A stretch of 64,000 bases of DNA from Roseimaritima multifibrata (GTDB taxonomy: Bacteria; Planctomycetota; Planctomycetia; Pirellulales; Pirellulaceae): positions 1,302,001-1,366,000 of the forward strand of contig NZ_CP036262.1 of assembly GCF_007741495.1 (NCBI RefSeq), given 5' to 3'. A model generated the notes under the pieces. It saw only the letters and a list, made by a program, of their open reading frames with translations, was not told where the DNA came from and searched no databases. A program made the translations under genes and the position numbers. Shown here in pieces: positions 25,752-34,430 of this stretch; the stretch's first letter is position 1; each line of letters starts with the position of its first letter.

Positions 25752-26531
25752 ATGAGTACTATGTCTTACCACGCTTTTTGGTCACTTCGCAGAGCCCCTT
25801 TCGGTTCTGGTGAACTTGGACAATCGTTTCACTCGGCCAAACCACAGAAAGAAGCCTTTGCGCGTCTTCATTATTTAGTGGAGAACGGACACGGAACAGG
25901 TGTCCTTATTGGCGAACTGGGAAGCGGCCGGACGACGCTTCTTAATCAGGTCGCATCGAGTCGTGGATTCGGAGATACGGCGGTCGATGTTGCGCTTACG
26001 ACCTGTGCCCACCGAACGACTGCCGAATCGCTACAGAATTTGACGATGCAGTTGGGTGTTTGCAACGGCGAAGCACCTTGGCGAGCGATTGGCGATCGGA
26101 TCCTTGCGTCGGCTAGGCAGCAAGTCCGTACGTTGTGGCTAATCGATGATGCAACCGCAGAGATTGCGCAGTTGGCCGGTTCACTGGTTTCAGAAAACCG
26201 CTGGTTAACGGTTATTGCATCGACCCATCCAGAGAATCTGCCCTCCTTGGCAGTGAACCTGGGGCAATGCCCATTGCGTATCGACCTGCCGACTTTTTCA
26301 CTCAGGGATACGATGCAGTTTGTCCGTGCAAGGATCAAAGATGCAGGAGGCACTACCCAGATTTTCAGCGATAGTGCTTTGGTGCGAATGCACGAACTGG
26401 GGGATGGGCGGATCGGGATCATTGCCCATCTGGCAGAACTGGCACTCTCTTCGGGGGCGACCCACGGTTTGTCTGAAATTCAGGCCGAGTGGATCGAAGC
26501 GGTCCAGGACGAATTTGTCCGCGCGGCGTAA
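25752..26531 (+). CDS. GspA/ExeA-like AAA ATPase with altered Walker A
   Basis: 259 aa; starts at 25752 or the ATG at 25761, neither with a clear ribosome-binding site. The opening MSYHAFWSLRRAPFG resembles the ExeA/MshM start. Walker A is GELGSGRTT (the invariant Lys is Arg60), Walker B LWLIDDAT, and the sensor region STHPENLPSL and a helical lid follow. Family members assemble secretins or act in DNA transposition as AAA-type helpers. It is unaccompanied by a transposase and lies 30 bp from the convergent Tad-like genes and 3.2 kb from the secretin-N protein, so an envelope role is more likely. Lys-to-Arg may weaken ATP hydrolysis. Confidence 0.72.
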   Translation: MSTMSYHAFWSLRRAPFGSGELGQSFHSAKPQKEAFARLHYLVENGHGTGVLIGELGSGRTTLLNQVASSRGFGDTAVDVALTTCAHRTTAESLQNLTMQLGVCNGEAPWRAIGDRILASARQQVRTLWLIDDATAEIAQLAGSLVSENRWLTVIASTHPENLPSLAVNLGQCPLRIDLPTFSLRDTMQFVRARIKDAGGTTQIFSDSALVRMHELGDGRIGIIAHLAELALSSGATHGLSEIQAEWIEAVQDEFVRAA

Positions 26532-26560
26532 GTCTTACACCGCGTGAATGGTTGTCTGGA

Positions 26561-27049
26561 TCAGGATGCTGGTTTCTCAGCACGCGTTTGCTCAAGCTGT
26601 CGCAGCAGACTCCATTCGTTTGTCCCTTCTTCAGCTTCGGTCACACCATTCAATTGCTTTTCCAATTGATTGATCCGTTTTTGCCAACGGTCGATCGGTT
26701 CGACATCATTGCGATAAGCTCGCTTGTGTCTTGCTTGCAATTCGCGGTGAAGACTTCGTTCGTCGATTAAGGCTGCGTTACGATACTCTTCATCACTAAG
26801 GGATTCAGGAGACTGCAAGAACTTGGCTCGCAGTCGGTTCTGGGCTTGCGGAGAAAGCTGCTCGCTTTTTTCGATCACCGCAACGGGATCCGAATCGACC
26901 ATTTGTCGATGCCCCTGAGCCCACGCAAGCAAGATTGCAAAGCCGATCAAGCCGATCGAAACCCCTTTCCACCACTGGAATTTCGGGGGCGAAGAATCGG
27001 TCGCTTCAGCTTGCTCTGAATGGGATTTCAAGGGGGGTAGGTCGTGCAT
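26561..27049 (-). CDS. Membrane-anchored coiled-coil protein, unknown
   Basis: 162 aa with a GGAG ribosome-binding site five bases before the ATG. One membrane span (about residues 27-45, WWKGVSIGLIGFAILLAWA) follows a polar 25-residue N-terminus. The rest is charged and helical, with coiled-coil character near the end (QKRINQLEKQL). It is the last gene of the Tad-like minus-strand set, 63 bp after the TadG/VWA gene, and could be a membrane partner. The family is not recognised. Confidence 0.6.
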   Translation of the reverse strand: MHDLPPLKSHSEQAEATDSSPPKFQWWKGVSIGLIGFAILLAWAQGHRQMVDSDPVAVIEKSEQLSPQAQNRLRAKFLQSPESLSDEEYRNAALIDERSLHRELQARHKRAYRNDVEPIDRWQKRINQLEKQLNGVTEAEEGTNEWSLLRQLEQTRAEKPAS

Positions 27050-27112
27050 GGTTCTCCGTTTAAGTCCTTCGAGCAGTGACTGCTCCGATAAATTTCTAGC
27101 GGCACGTGGCCA

Positions 27113-28372
27113 CTATTCGGTTAGAATCGTCGGCAAGTTGTTGGCGACTTCGCGGAACGTTTCGATCAGGCTGGCACCATCCTCTGCGTGATACAGCTGC
27201 CCACCGCCGGTGTCGGCAACACTTTGCATGCGAACCTGGTCAGCTCCGCTGGTGAATGTCACCGAATGGATCGTGACCTTTGCGGAATTTACAATGTCCT
27301 CTGCAACGGTCCGTGGATCGGTCCCTGTGTTATGCATCCCGTCGGTCATGACAACCATGGTTTTTGCTGCGTAGCGGCGGCCATTGATTTCATCCAGGAT
27401 GACGGTTTTGCCTTTTTGCATCCCGTATCCGATGGCGGTGTTGCCACTTGGCCCCAAGGTTGCCAGTTCCGCCATGACATCGGCATAGTTGTCCGTCAAT
27501 CGCAGATCGATCGATCCCGAAGACGAATAACTTGCTAGTCCGACGCGTTCGATTTGAGGCGTTTCCTCTAGAACCTGCAAAAATGCTTCGACGGCTAGTA
27601 CCAAGTCATCCCAAGGACGTACTGGCGCTGGCCCGAGGTCAAAGTATTCTTCCCAGGCCCAGTCGTTGTAGTCATCGCTGGAGACGCCACGAGCATAGCT
27701 GTAGCGGTTTCGGTAGCTGTCATAGGTCATTAGGCCAGCTTGGTAAGCGGCGTATTTCACTGTATTGCTGTTTGGGTTCGTTCCATCTGGCCAATCGTAG
27801 TCTTTCCAGCTCATCGAACCGCTACGATCCAGGACCAGAACGATGTCACGGTCGACCTGCATTGCTACGGAACTCTGTTTGGGCTGGAAGACCTTTCGGT
27901 CGACGAAGCCTTGGAAGATCATATTGACAGGACCACTTAGCGATCCGTTTTCGCGTCGTCCATAGACTCGCACAGCGTTAGCTGCGTCTCCAGTGACGGC
28001 TTGTGAACGCGATACGGGAGTGAACGAGAAACGATCGGAATTCGCATCCGCTGGCGATGCGAGGCCGAATTCAACATCTTCGCCTTCAGCGGTATTGATT
28101 CGCAAAGGAGAGCCCGCGACAGTATTCAATGCCGCCGTGGCACGGGCAGCTGCGAGGGCGCTGTCAACGTCTTGGTATTCACTCAGTCCACGACCGCCCG
28201 CACGCGATGCCGCGTCCGTTGCAACCATCAGTTCGGTACGTGTCATCTGCATGTAGGCAGAATTGATCGTAAAGGCAGCCAGGAGGGCTAGTACTGGCAA
28301 TAGGAATGCCAGTAGGACCAATACCGATCCTCGGCGGTTATGGGGGCCGCGTTTTCTTTTAACGTTCATCAT
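27113..28372 (-). CDS. TadG-like pilus-assembly protein with von Willebrand factor A domain
   Basis: 419 aa. The N-terminus RRGSVLVLLAFLLPVLALLAAF then a helix (ELMVATDAASRAGGRGL) is the TadG/TadE-type anchor, without Glu at position +5. The VWA domain begins near residue 175 (VLVLDRSGSMS, MIDAS residues Asp182, Ser184, Ser186) and later has VMTDGMHNTGTD; the fold ends near the C-terminus. A metal-dependent adhesion or assembly role outside the inner membrane is expected. Two in-frame start codons (28372 and 28369) are adjacent. It lies between a TadE-like gene (60 bp upstream) and the unknown membrane protein. Confidence 0.85.
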   Translation of the reverse strand: MMNVKRKRGPHNRRGSVLVLLAFLLPVLALLAAFTINSAYMQMTRTELMVATDAASRAGGRGLSEYQDVDSALAAARATAALNTVAGSPLRINTAEGEDVEFGLASPADANSDRFSFTPVSRSQAVTGDAANAVRVYGRRENGSLSGPVNMIFQGFVDRKVFQPKQSSVAMQVDRDIVLVLDRSGSMSWKDYDWPDGTNPNSNTVKYAAYQAGLMTYDSYRNRYSYARGVSSDDYNDWAWEEYFDLGPAPVRPWDDLVLAVEAFLQVLEETPQIERVGLASYSSSGSIDLRLTDNYADVMAELATLGPSGNTAIGYGMQKGKTVILDEINGRRYAAKTMVVMTDGMHNTGTDPRTVAEDIVNSAKVTIHSVTFTSGADQVRMQSVADTGGGQLYHAEDGASLIETFREVANNLPTILTE

Positions 28373-28432
28373 TTTTGTTCGCTTTCGTAAGACTCAAAAG
28401 GTGGAAATCAAGCTGTATTACTAAGATGAAAA

Positions 28433-28912
28433 CTATTCAGTGCCGTTGTAAAATCCGTCATATCTTTCGGTCCGCATCGATGCGGTTGCTTCCAAAGTCT
28501 TGTCGCCCGTGAACATCGGGACAAAGAGAGCATTGTCACTAATCGGTACTGAAACCGTCACGTGGATTTCTCGCGAATCGGTGGTCAGGCCGCCCCCATC
28601 GTTCACGGTAATCGTGGCGTTTTGGGTGTTCATGATTCCGAGGACTCGATTGGCTTCAGTGATCGCGTCCGCTTCGGTCCCGCCGGGAACCATCGCGGTT
28701 CGAGCCGCAAAGTAAGCGGCATCTTGGGTCAGGTTTCGCATCATGTTCAGGCGAGTGAATTCGATGCAGATAAACACAATCAAGATCATGACGTTCGCAA
28801 CGATCGCGAATTCAACGATCGCGGCTCCCATCCGGTCTCCGCGCATCCCGAGCATCCGCCGGTTGCTTCGTCGGCGTCGTGGGGCGTTGATATTGGTCGG
28901 AAGCGTCCACAT
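28433..28912 (-). CDS. TadE-like pseudopilin
   Basis: 159 aa. After a basic leader (RRRRSNRR...RGDR) comes MGAAIVEFAIVANVMILIVFICIEF, a prepilin-like segment with Gly before the predicted cut and Glu at +5. The C-terminal part is beta-rich (REIHVTVSVPISDNALFVP). TadE proteins are minor pseudopilins of tight-adherence pili, processed by a prepilin peptidase; none is in the window. It is second of the set, 61 bp after the other TadE gene. Confidence 0.83.
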   Translation of the reverse strand: MWTLPTNINAPRRRRSNRRMLGMRGDRMGAAIVEFAIVANVMILIVFICIEFTRLNMMRNLTQDAAYFAARTAMVPGGTEADAITEANRVLGIMNTQNATITVNDGGGLTTDSREIHVTVSVPISDNALFVPMFTGDKTLEATASMRTERYDGFYNGTE

Positions 28913-28973
28913 AGGTTTTGGTCTTCGATCGTTTATGGATGGATAGCGAAGTTTGAATCGGTTTGAGGAAAGG

Positions 28974-29423
28974 TTAGTTCGATGGGTTTGCGTATTCTTT
29001 TCGCATCACCACCTGGGCCTGAATCGTTCGGTTATTGAAATACTGCGTTGCCGAGATCAGATTTCCGGCCGCAGGAGCCTCCACCGTCAACGTGATATGC
29101 TCCATCGTGTCGGCGGTGTCGAAGTCCGTGTCGGAGAAGGTGACCACCGAACCGGCGTCATAGGTAATGTTTCGCTCGTCTAATAATTCACGCACTCGAG
29201 CGGTGGCACGAGCGTTGGTGCCACCCTTCATGATCCCCAGCCGAGAACCTTCGTAGGCGGCGATTGTCAACGATTCTTTGAGGAACATCGCGCTGCAGAG
29301 ATCGATGGTGGCGACGCAAATCGCTAGCACGATCGGTAGGCAAATGGCCAGTTCAGCCGTTGCAAGGGCTCGTCGGATGGGGCGGTTATGGTTTTTACGG
29401 CGACGCATTTGAGGTTTTTCCAT
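28974..29423 (-). CDS. TadE-like pseudopilin, second copy
   Basis: The ATG at 29423 is preferred over a TTG at 29462; no good ribosome-binding site supports either. About 149 aa: a very basic leader (MRRRKNHNRPIRR) then ALATAELAICLPIVLAICVATIDLC, in which Glu is at +5 from an Ala rather than Gly. The remainder (SRLGIMKGGTNARATARVRELLDE, then strands) is typical of TadE. It is the first gene of the minus-strand set and is divergent from the secretin-N protein (278 bp). Confidence 0.82.
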   Translation of the reverse strand: MEKPQMRRRKNHNRPIRRALATAELAICLPIVLAICVATIDLCSAMFLKESLTIAAYEGSRLGIMKGGTNARATARVRELLDERNITYDAGSVVTFSDTDFDTADTMEHITLTVEAPAAGNLISATQYFNNRTIQAQVVMRKEYANPSN

Positions 29424-29701
29424 ATCAAATCGAGGAGAATCTACTTCCAGTTCTCCGTTCAATTTGAAGCGTAGCTCACAAAATACGGAGGCGCCGCAAA
29501 AATTCGCCGTTTTCCACTCTCTGCAGGGTTATACGCCGATTATTCTTGAATTTGCTTGGTTTTCTGGTACTCTGGAGGTCCCGTCTCGGCGATCTGATGC
29601 AAACGCAGCACCCCACCTCGATTGACATCGCCGACCTGTTTCACGCTCCCTACCCCCCAGCCGTTCTGCTCGCATTCCTGGCCAGCAGTAGGCTTCAGTG
29701 A

Positions 29702-32293
29702 ATGACCCCCATGAACCGCTCCCAATCCGCTCGATTCGGTTTGGCTTTGACAAGCTGGGCCATCCTAACCGCTCTTTCGATATCGCCAGCTGTTGCCCAG
29801 GTCCCGGAAAATACAACTCCGGAAAACACAACTCCGGAAGTGGCGACTCCTGAAGTAGCGGATTCGGAAGTGCCAGCTCCGGAAGTAGCAGAATCGACCG
29901 ACGGTGAACTTCGGTTTGCGTTCAATGCAACTCCTTGGCGAGAAGTTATCCAGTGGGTTGCTGAGGAAGCTGGCCTGGCGCTCCATGTGAATGAATTGCC
30001 CACAGGTAGTTTTACTTACTCGGATCCCAATGCCTTCTCTCCTGGTGGTGCGATCGACCGGCTCAATCTGTTTTTGCTTCCCGAGGGCTTTGCACTCGTC
30101 CGAAGTGGGGATCTCTTGTCGCTGATTCACTTGACCGATTCCCGCAGCATGCAGCAACTAGACGCCTTGGCCGAAACGGTTTCCCGTGAGCAGTTGCCGG
30201 AGCTGGATCGAAGGACCGTAGCGAAATGTCTGTTCTCGCTTGGAGAGCTGGATTCTGAGAGTGTTGTCCAGGAGTTGTCCGGTTTGCAGTTGATGTCACC
30301 ACCCAAAGTCTTTTCGCAAACCAATCAGTTGATGATTACCGATACGGTTCAGAAACTGCAAAGCGTCGAAGCGATTCTCGCAGCTTTTAAGCCGGCTCCC
30401 ATGGAAGCGGCTGTCGTGAAGGACTTTGCGCTTCAGCATGTAAATGCTGAGGACATCTTGGTTGTCGCTCGACCTCACCTCGGATTGGCGACTGGAGAGA
30501 TGATTGGTATCGATGTGAGTGTCTCCACCGACCTGCAGGGCAAAAATCTATTTGTCACGGGAGTTGAAGATAAAGTCATGTTGGTTGAACGGTTGGTCAA
30601 AGCGATCGATCAACCCGAACAGAATGTTGGGGTGCGTGATGAGACGGCGTTTCTGAAGTCCTACCCCGTGGATGGTGGCAATGTCGAAATCGTCTATGAC
30701 GTTTTGCAGACCATGTTGGCAGGCGAATCGGTGCGTTTGTCGATGGATCGTGATGCCGACAGTGTGGTTGCTTTAGCGACTCCGGCGGTTCAGGATCAAA
30801 TTGCCGCGACGGTCACCCAGCTGCAAGCGTCCCAAGCAGAGTTCGAAGTCATTCCGCTGAAGAATGTTGATCCATACCTAGCAATCAGCTTGCTGAAACA
30901 GATGTTAGACCTGCCCGATCCGCTGGATGACCCAGATGACTCGGACAAGGATGTTCCCAAAATTGACGCCGACCCCGCAAATCGGCGTCTTTTTGTTCGT
31001 GCCAAAGCAAGTCAATTGCAACAAATTAAACAGATCGTGACGGGGCTGGATTCCTCTGCCACGACCGGTAGCGAATCGGATGAACATTTGCGTGTCCTGG
31101 CTCTAAGTAACCGGCAAGCCGAACAGACGCTGCAGACCGTCGCCCAATTTTGGCGTGCTAAAAATCCGATCATCCTCTTTGAAACGACCGGAGCAAGCGA
31201 AGCAGAAGCTACTGAACGAGTCATCGCAGATGCGACGGACGAGGCCCAGGAATCTTCAGCTGTTGCTGACAACCTATCGGTCTCTGCAGCCAAGCCCCCT
31301 TGGACCGCCAGCACGGAACCGGCTGTCCCGCGTCTGTTAAATCCGACCAACGATACCAGTATGGCTCCGGTTCATTGTCAAGTGACGCCGCGAGGTTTGT
31401 TGTTGCAATCGGAGGACACAAACGCTTTGAACCGAATCGAAGAACTCGTCCTGACGATTTCTGGCCCAATGGAAACGGAGGCCTCCCCGCCGATTGTTTT
31501 CTATTTGAAATACACAAAGGCTGCGGATGCGATTCGCATGCTTGCCGAATTGCTTGATGGAGGGGAATCGGCGAAAGAGACAGAAACCAGTTCGCTTGTG
31601 AATGGTTACGTCAGCTCAGGTTTCGATTCCTATCTCGGTAGCATCGTAACCAGCCGTGAAGGAACGGTGACGATGATGGCCGGAAGCATCACCGTGGTGG
31701 CCGATCCGCGTCTGAATCGCTTGATCGCACAGGGAACGACGCCAGATATCGAATTGATTCAAAGCTACCTTCAGGTTATCGACAAAGATAATAGCCTGAC
31801 TTCTATCGAGACCTACGGCCGGTCGCATGTGATCGAATTGGCGAACACAAGTGCGACGGAAGTCGCAAAAGTCATTCGCGAAGCCTTTCCTGGACGGCTC
31901 CGAGACGCTGGCCAGGGAGCCGGTGCGAACAGCGGAGGCGCCAACCCACAGGACGCAAAAGCAACGGCCGCCGCCGCTGCAGCAGCCAAGAAACAGAATG
32001 GGAACAAAACGCCTGCCGCTGCCAAAGCGACTGACAGAGACTTGGAGCCGATGATGACACTGGCTGTCCATCAACCAAGCAATTCACTGATCGTGACCGC
32101 TCCTGAGGCTCTTTACGAAGAAGTTAAGGCGTTGGTTGAGCGTGTTGACACGCGGGGTGAACAATCCATTCAGGTCGTGACTCCGGTAAATGTCCTGGCG
32201 GTTGAAGCGGCGCTTCAGGAACTGCTGACGGGTGAAGCTCCGAGCGATCGCCGTCGGTCAAATCAACGCTCCTCTGACAACAACCGGAGGTGA
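29702..32293 (+). CDS. Secretin N-domain repeat protein without recognisable secretin barrel
   Basis: 863 aa with a Sec signal (SWAILTALSISPAVAQ). After a pentapeptide repeat comes an N0-like domain (about residues 68-140), then several secretin_N (KH-like) modules, each a strand-helix pattern such as VKDFALQHVNAEDILVVARPHL, IPLKNVDPYLAISLLKQML, FYLKYTKAADAIRMLAELLDGG and HVIELANTSATEVAKVIREAFPG. An Ala/Lys-rich linker (about 745-770) precedes the last module. The C-terminal secretin barrel is missing, since the protein ends at a basic tail after the repeat. It is expected to be periplasmic. It is followed four bases later by the EF-hand gene, so both are in one operon. Confidence 0.8.
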   Translation: MTPMNRSQSARFGLALTSWAILTALSISPAVAQVPENTTPENTTPEVATPEVADSEVPAPEVAESTDGELRFAFNATPWREVIQWVAEEAGLALHVNELPTGSFTYSDPNAFSPGGAIDRLNLFLLPEGFALVRSGDLLSLIHLTDSRSMQQLDALAETVSREQLPELDRRTVAKCLFSLGELDSESVVQELSGLQLMSPPKVFSQTNQLMITDTVQKLQSVEAILAAFKPAPMEAAVVKDFALQHVNAEDILVVARPHLGLATGEMIGIDVSVSTDLQGKNLFVTGVEDKVMLVERLVKAIDQPEQNVGVRDETAFLKSYPVDGGNVEIVYDVLQTMLAGESVRLSMDRDADSVVALATPAVQDQIAATVTQLQASQAEFEVIPLKNVDPYLAISLLKQMLDLPDPLDDPDDSDKDVPKIDADPANRRLFVRAKASQLQQIKQIVTGLDSSATTGSESDEHLRVLALSNRQAEQTLQTVAQFWRAKNPIILFETTGASEAEATERVIADATDEAQESSAVADNLSVSAAKPPWTASTEPAVPRLLNPTNDTSMAPVHCQVTPRGLLLQSEDTNALNRIEELVLTISGPMETEASPPIVFYLKYTKAADAIRMLAELLDGGESAKETETSSLVNGYVSSGFDSYLGSIVTSREGTVTMMAGSITVVADPRLNRLIAQGTTPDIELIQSYLQVIDKDNSLTSIETYGRSHVIELANTSATEVAKVIREAFPGRLRDAGQGAGANSGGANPQDAKATAAAAAAAKKQNGNKTPAAAKATDRDLEPMMTLAVHQPSNSLIVTAPEALYEEVKALVERVDTRGEQSIQVVTPVNVLAVEAALQELLTGEAPSDRRRSNQRSSDNNRR
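29807..29896 (+). repeat. In-frame 15-bp tandem repeat (six pentapeptides)
   Basis: Six 15-base units encode ENTTP, ENTTP, EVATP, EVADS, EVPAP, EVAES just after the signal peptide of the secretin-N protein. The first two are nearly identical in DNA, which indicates recent duplication; copy number may vary among strains. Confidence 0.85.
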
Positions 32294-32297
32294 GGTG

Positions 32298-33881
32298 ATG
32301 TCATTTCTCCATGCCGCGTCGATCCCATTTGGGCGAGTATGCCGCTTTGCCGCCATCCTACCGATGACCATTGCGACCGTTTGCTTGACCAGTGGACAAG
32401 CCTCCGCACAATCGGGTTTGCGTGAATCGTTGGAGCGACTTGATCGCAATCAGAATGGTGAAATCGATCCGGAAGAAATAACTTCCATGGCTCGGCCATT
32501 CCTCGAACGAATCGCTAAGTCCAAGCGGTTGTCGCTCAATCGTTCGAACGATATCGAAGAATTTCAAGAAGCCGCACGGATCTATCATGCGATGGCCAAT
32601 GGAATGGCACGCAACGAAATTGATCTTGAAAGAGACAGTACCGTGGTCCCTTTCGGTAGTCGGTCTGGAGAGACCGTCATCCCCGAGTTTGGGCTGGCTG
32701 AAGTGAAATATCCGTACACCGAAGAGGATCTTCGTCTTGCAGAACGGGCGATTCGCCGTAGTGATCGCAATGACGATGGGGTCCTTGACCGAAAAGAAGC
32801 CGCGGCGGGTGAATGGCGACAACGCGACCCGTTTGAAGCCGATCTAAACAAAGATGATCGCCTCAGTCGGTTGGAACTCGCTCAACGCTACGCACGACGG
32901 CGATTGTTGGACAATGCCTCCAGTGAACTTGTTCGGCGTTCTGCTCGTGTTGGAAATGGTATTCGTCGCGCTGCAGACTCAAGTCGGGATTCCGACAACG
33001 ATGATTCGCGTGGCCGTAGGCGACGAGGTGATATCCGCTCCTACCTGGTCTGGTCGGTAATGGAGCGTTTTGATGCCGACCGAAACGGACGCTTGGAGGC
33101 GGAGGAAGCGGCCAGTCTAGGGGTTCCGCTAAGCCAGATGGACGTGGATCGTGATGGAGTCGTTGATCGTCGTGAGTTGCAGGAATACCTAGAAGAACGG
33201 CAAGACGAAGCGGGAGCTGAAATTGGTAACTTGCCCGGTTGGTTCTTTGAACTCGATGCCGATCGTGATCAGCAGGTTGCAATGTCCGAATTTACGAAGG
33301 AATGGACCGCTGAAAAACTTGAAGAATTTAATAGCTACGACCGTAACCTGGACGGGCTGTTAACGGCGGAAGAAGTGCAGATGTCGCGGGCAGGCGTTGG
33401 AGGGACTTACCGCAATGAAGCGGCCGAAGTGCTTGCCCCAAGAAAGACGATCGTTTCGGAAATTGAAGTGGATGAAGATTACCTGATTGATGATCTGAAT
33501 TTGCGGTTATCGATTACCCACTCAAACGTCGATTCGTTGGATGGTTACTTGACCGGACCGGATGGACAGCGAGTCGAATTGTTTACCGAAATTGGCGGTT
33601 CTGGGAATCACTTCGACGATACCGTGTTCGACGATCAAGCCGACACGCCGATCGTCAAAGGGCGGCCACCCTACGAAGGTTCGTTCCATCCCGAAGCACG
33701 CACAAAACGCCAGCCGAGCCTAAGTCACTTTGAAGGCAAAAGCATCAAAGGGGTTTGGCAATTGGTAATCCGTGGAACCCGAGGCGACCGCTTTGGAATG
33801 CTGAATGGCTGGAGTCTGATCGTAAAACCGCGCGACGAAATGTTGGATGCCAAGCCGATTGAAGTTGCTGAGGAGGAGTGA
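32298..33881 (+). CDS. Secreted EF-hand protein with C-terminal proprotein convertase P-domain
   Basis: The ATG at 32298 is chosen: GGAGG lies seven bases upstream and the Sec signal peptide (ending SGQASAQ) follows; the previous stop is four bases earlier. The 527-aa protein carries seven EF-hand-like loops (DRNQNGEIDPEE, DRNDDGVLDRKE, DLNKDDRLSRLE, DADRNGRLEAEE, DVDRDGVVDRRE, DADRDQQVAMSE, DRNLDGLLTAEE), the sixth and seventh with weaker ligands. The last 150 residues form a P-domain (DLNLRLSITHSNVDSLDGYL, GNHFDDTVF, GVWQLVIRGT). It probably binds calcium outside the cytoplasm and may work with the secretin-N protein. Confidence 0.85.
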   Translation: MSFLHAASIPFGRVCRFAAILPMTIATVCLTSGQASAQSGLRESLERLDRNQNGEIDPEEITSMARPFLERIAKSKRLSLNRSNDIEEFQEAARIYHAMANGMARNEIDLERDSTVVPFGSRSGETVIPEFGLAEVKYPYTEEDLRLAERAIRRSDRNDDGVLDRKEAAAGEWRQRDPFEADLNKDDRLSRLELAQRYARRRLLDNASSELVRRSARVGNGIRRAADSSRDSDNDDSRGRRRRGDIRSYLVWSVMERFDADRNGRLEAEEAASLGVPLSQMDVDRDGVVDRRELQEYLEERQDEAGAEIGNLPGWFFELDADRDQQVAMSEFTKEWTAEKLEEFNSYDRNLDGLLTAEEVQMSRAGVGGTYRNEAAEVLAPRKTIVSEIEVDEDYLIDDLNLRLSITHSNVDSLDGYLTGPDGQRVELFTEIGGSGNHFDDTVFDDQADTPIVKGRPPYEGSFHPEARTKRQPSLSHFEGKSIKGVWQLVIRGTRGDRFGMLNGWSLIVKPRDEMLDAKPIEVAEEE

Positions 33882-34154
33882 ACCGGCGGTCCAGTTGTTG
33901 GCGTATTCGCTTCTAAGATTCGGCCAAAATTTTAAGAAGTCTTCTTTAGTGTCGCCTTTCGCTCGGGACGGAAACTTATAGGTGACGATTTCAACCCTGC
34001 CCATCGGAGTCTGAGTGCAGTGCTTTTAGCCCAGCGGGCGGTAGATATAGAAGTTGCGAGTGTGGCAGGGAGAGAAGGCCCCGTGCCAGCTTGCCTAGCA
34101 GGAAGCCAATATTTGAAATTTGATTAATAGAGTTCCGTTTCCGGGCTCGCCCCG

Positions 34155-34318
34155 GCGGGCTTGCAACTGGCAGCGTCTCTCTTGTGCGATCGAAATGCGG
34201 TTCTCCGCCAGCCCCGAATCGCCTAGGCGATTCGGGGCTGGCGGAGAGGGATCGAGTGGGGGGAGGCATTCAGGTAGCTGCCAGTTGTTGTACCGACCGG
34301 GACAAGCCCGGCGGAAAC
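34155..34318. repeat. Nested inverted repeat around a 46-bp perfect palindrome
   Basis: Bases 34202-34247 are a perfect palindrome with no spacer (centre CCTAGG). Outside it, CAACTGGCAGC (34164-34174) faces GCTGCCAGTTG (34277-34287), and beyond that CGGGCTTG faces CAAGCCCG; the flanks are diverged inverted copies of one roughly 40-base sequence. This makes a MITE-like or REP-like element in the 549-bp gap 33882-34430, which holds no gene. Confidence 0.75.
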
Positions 34319-34430
34319 AAACAAGAGCAGCAGAACGGAAATCGTCACTTATAAATCGCACGTCCCTCCGGGCTACGTGTTCACTCGGCCCCATGCATCC
34401 TCTGGGCTCAAGTGTTTGTCATCGGCCAAA

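Noticed and set aside
25752-26531. Transposon helper ATPase (TniB/IstB-like) interpretation
   Set aside because: No transposase, inverted ends or target duplication near; the ExeA-like start and envelope neighbours fit better.
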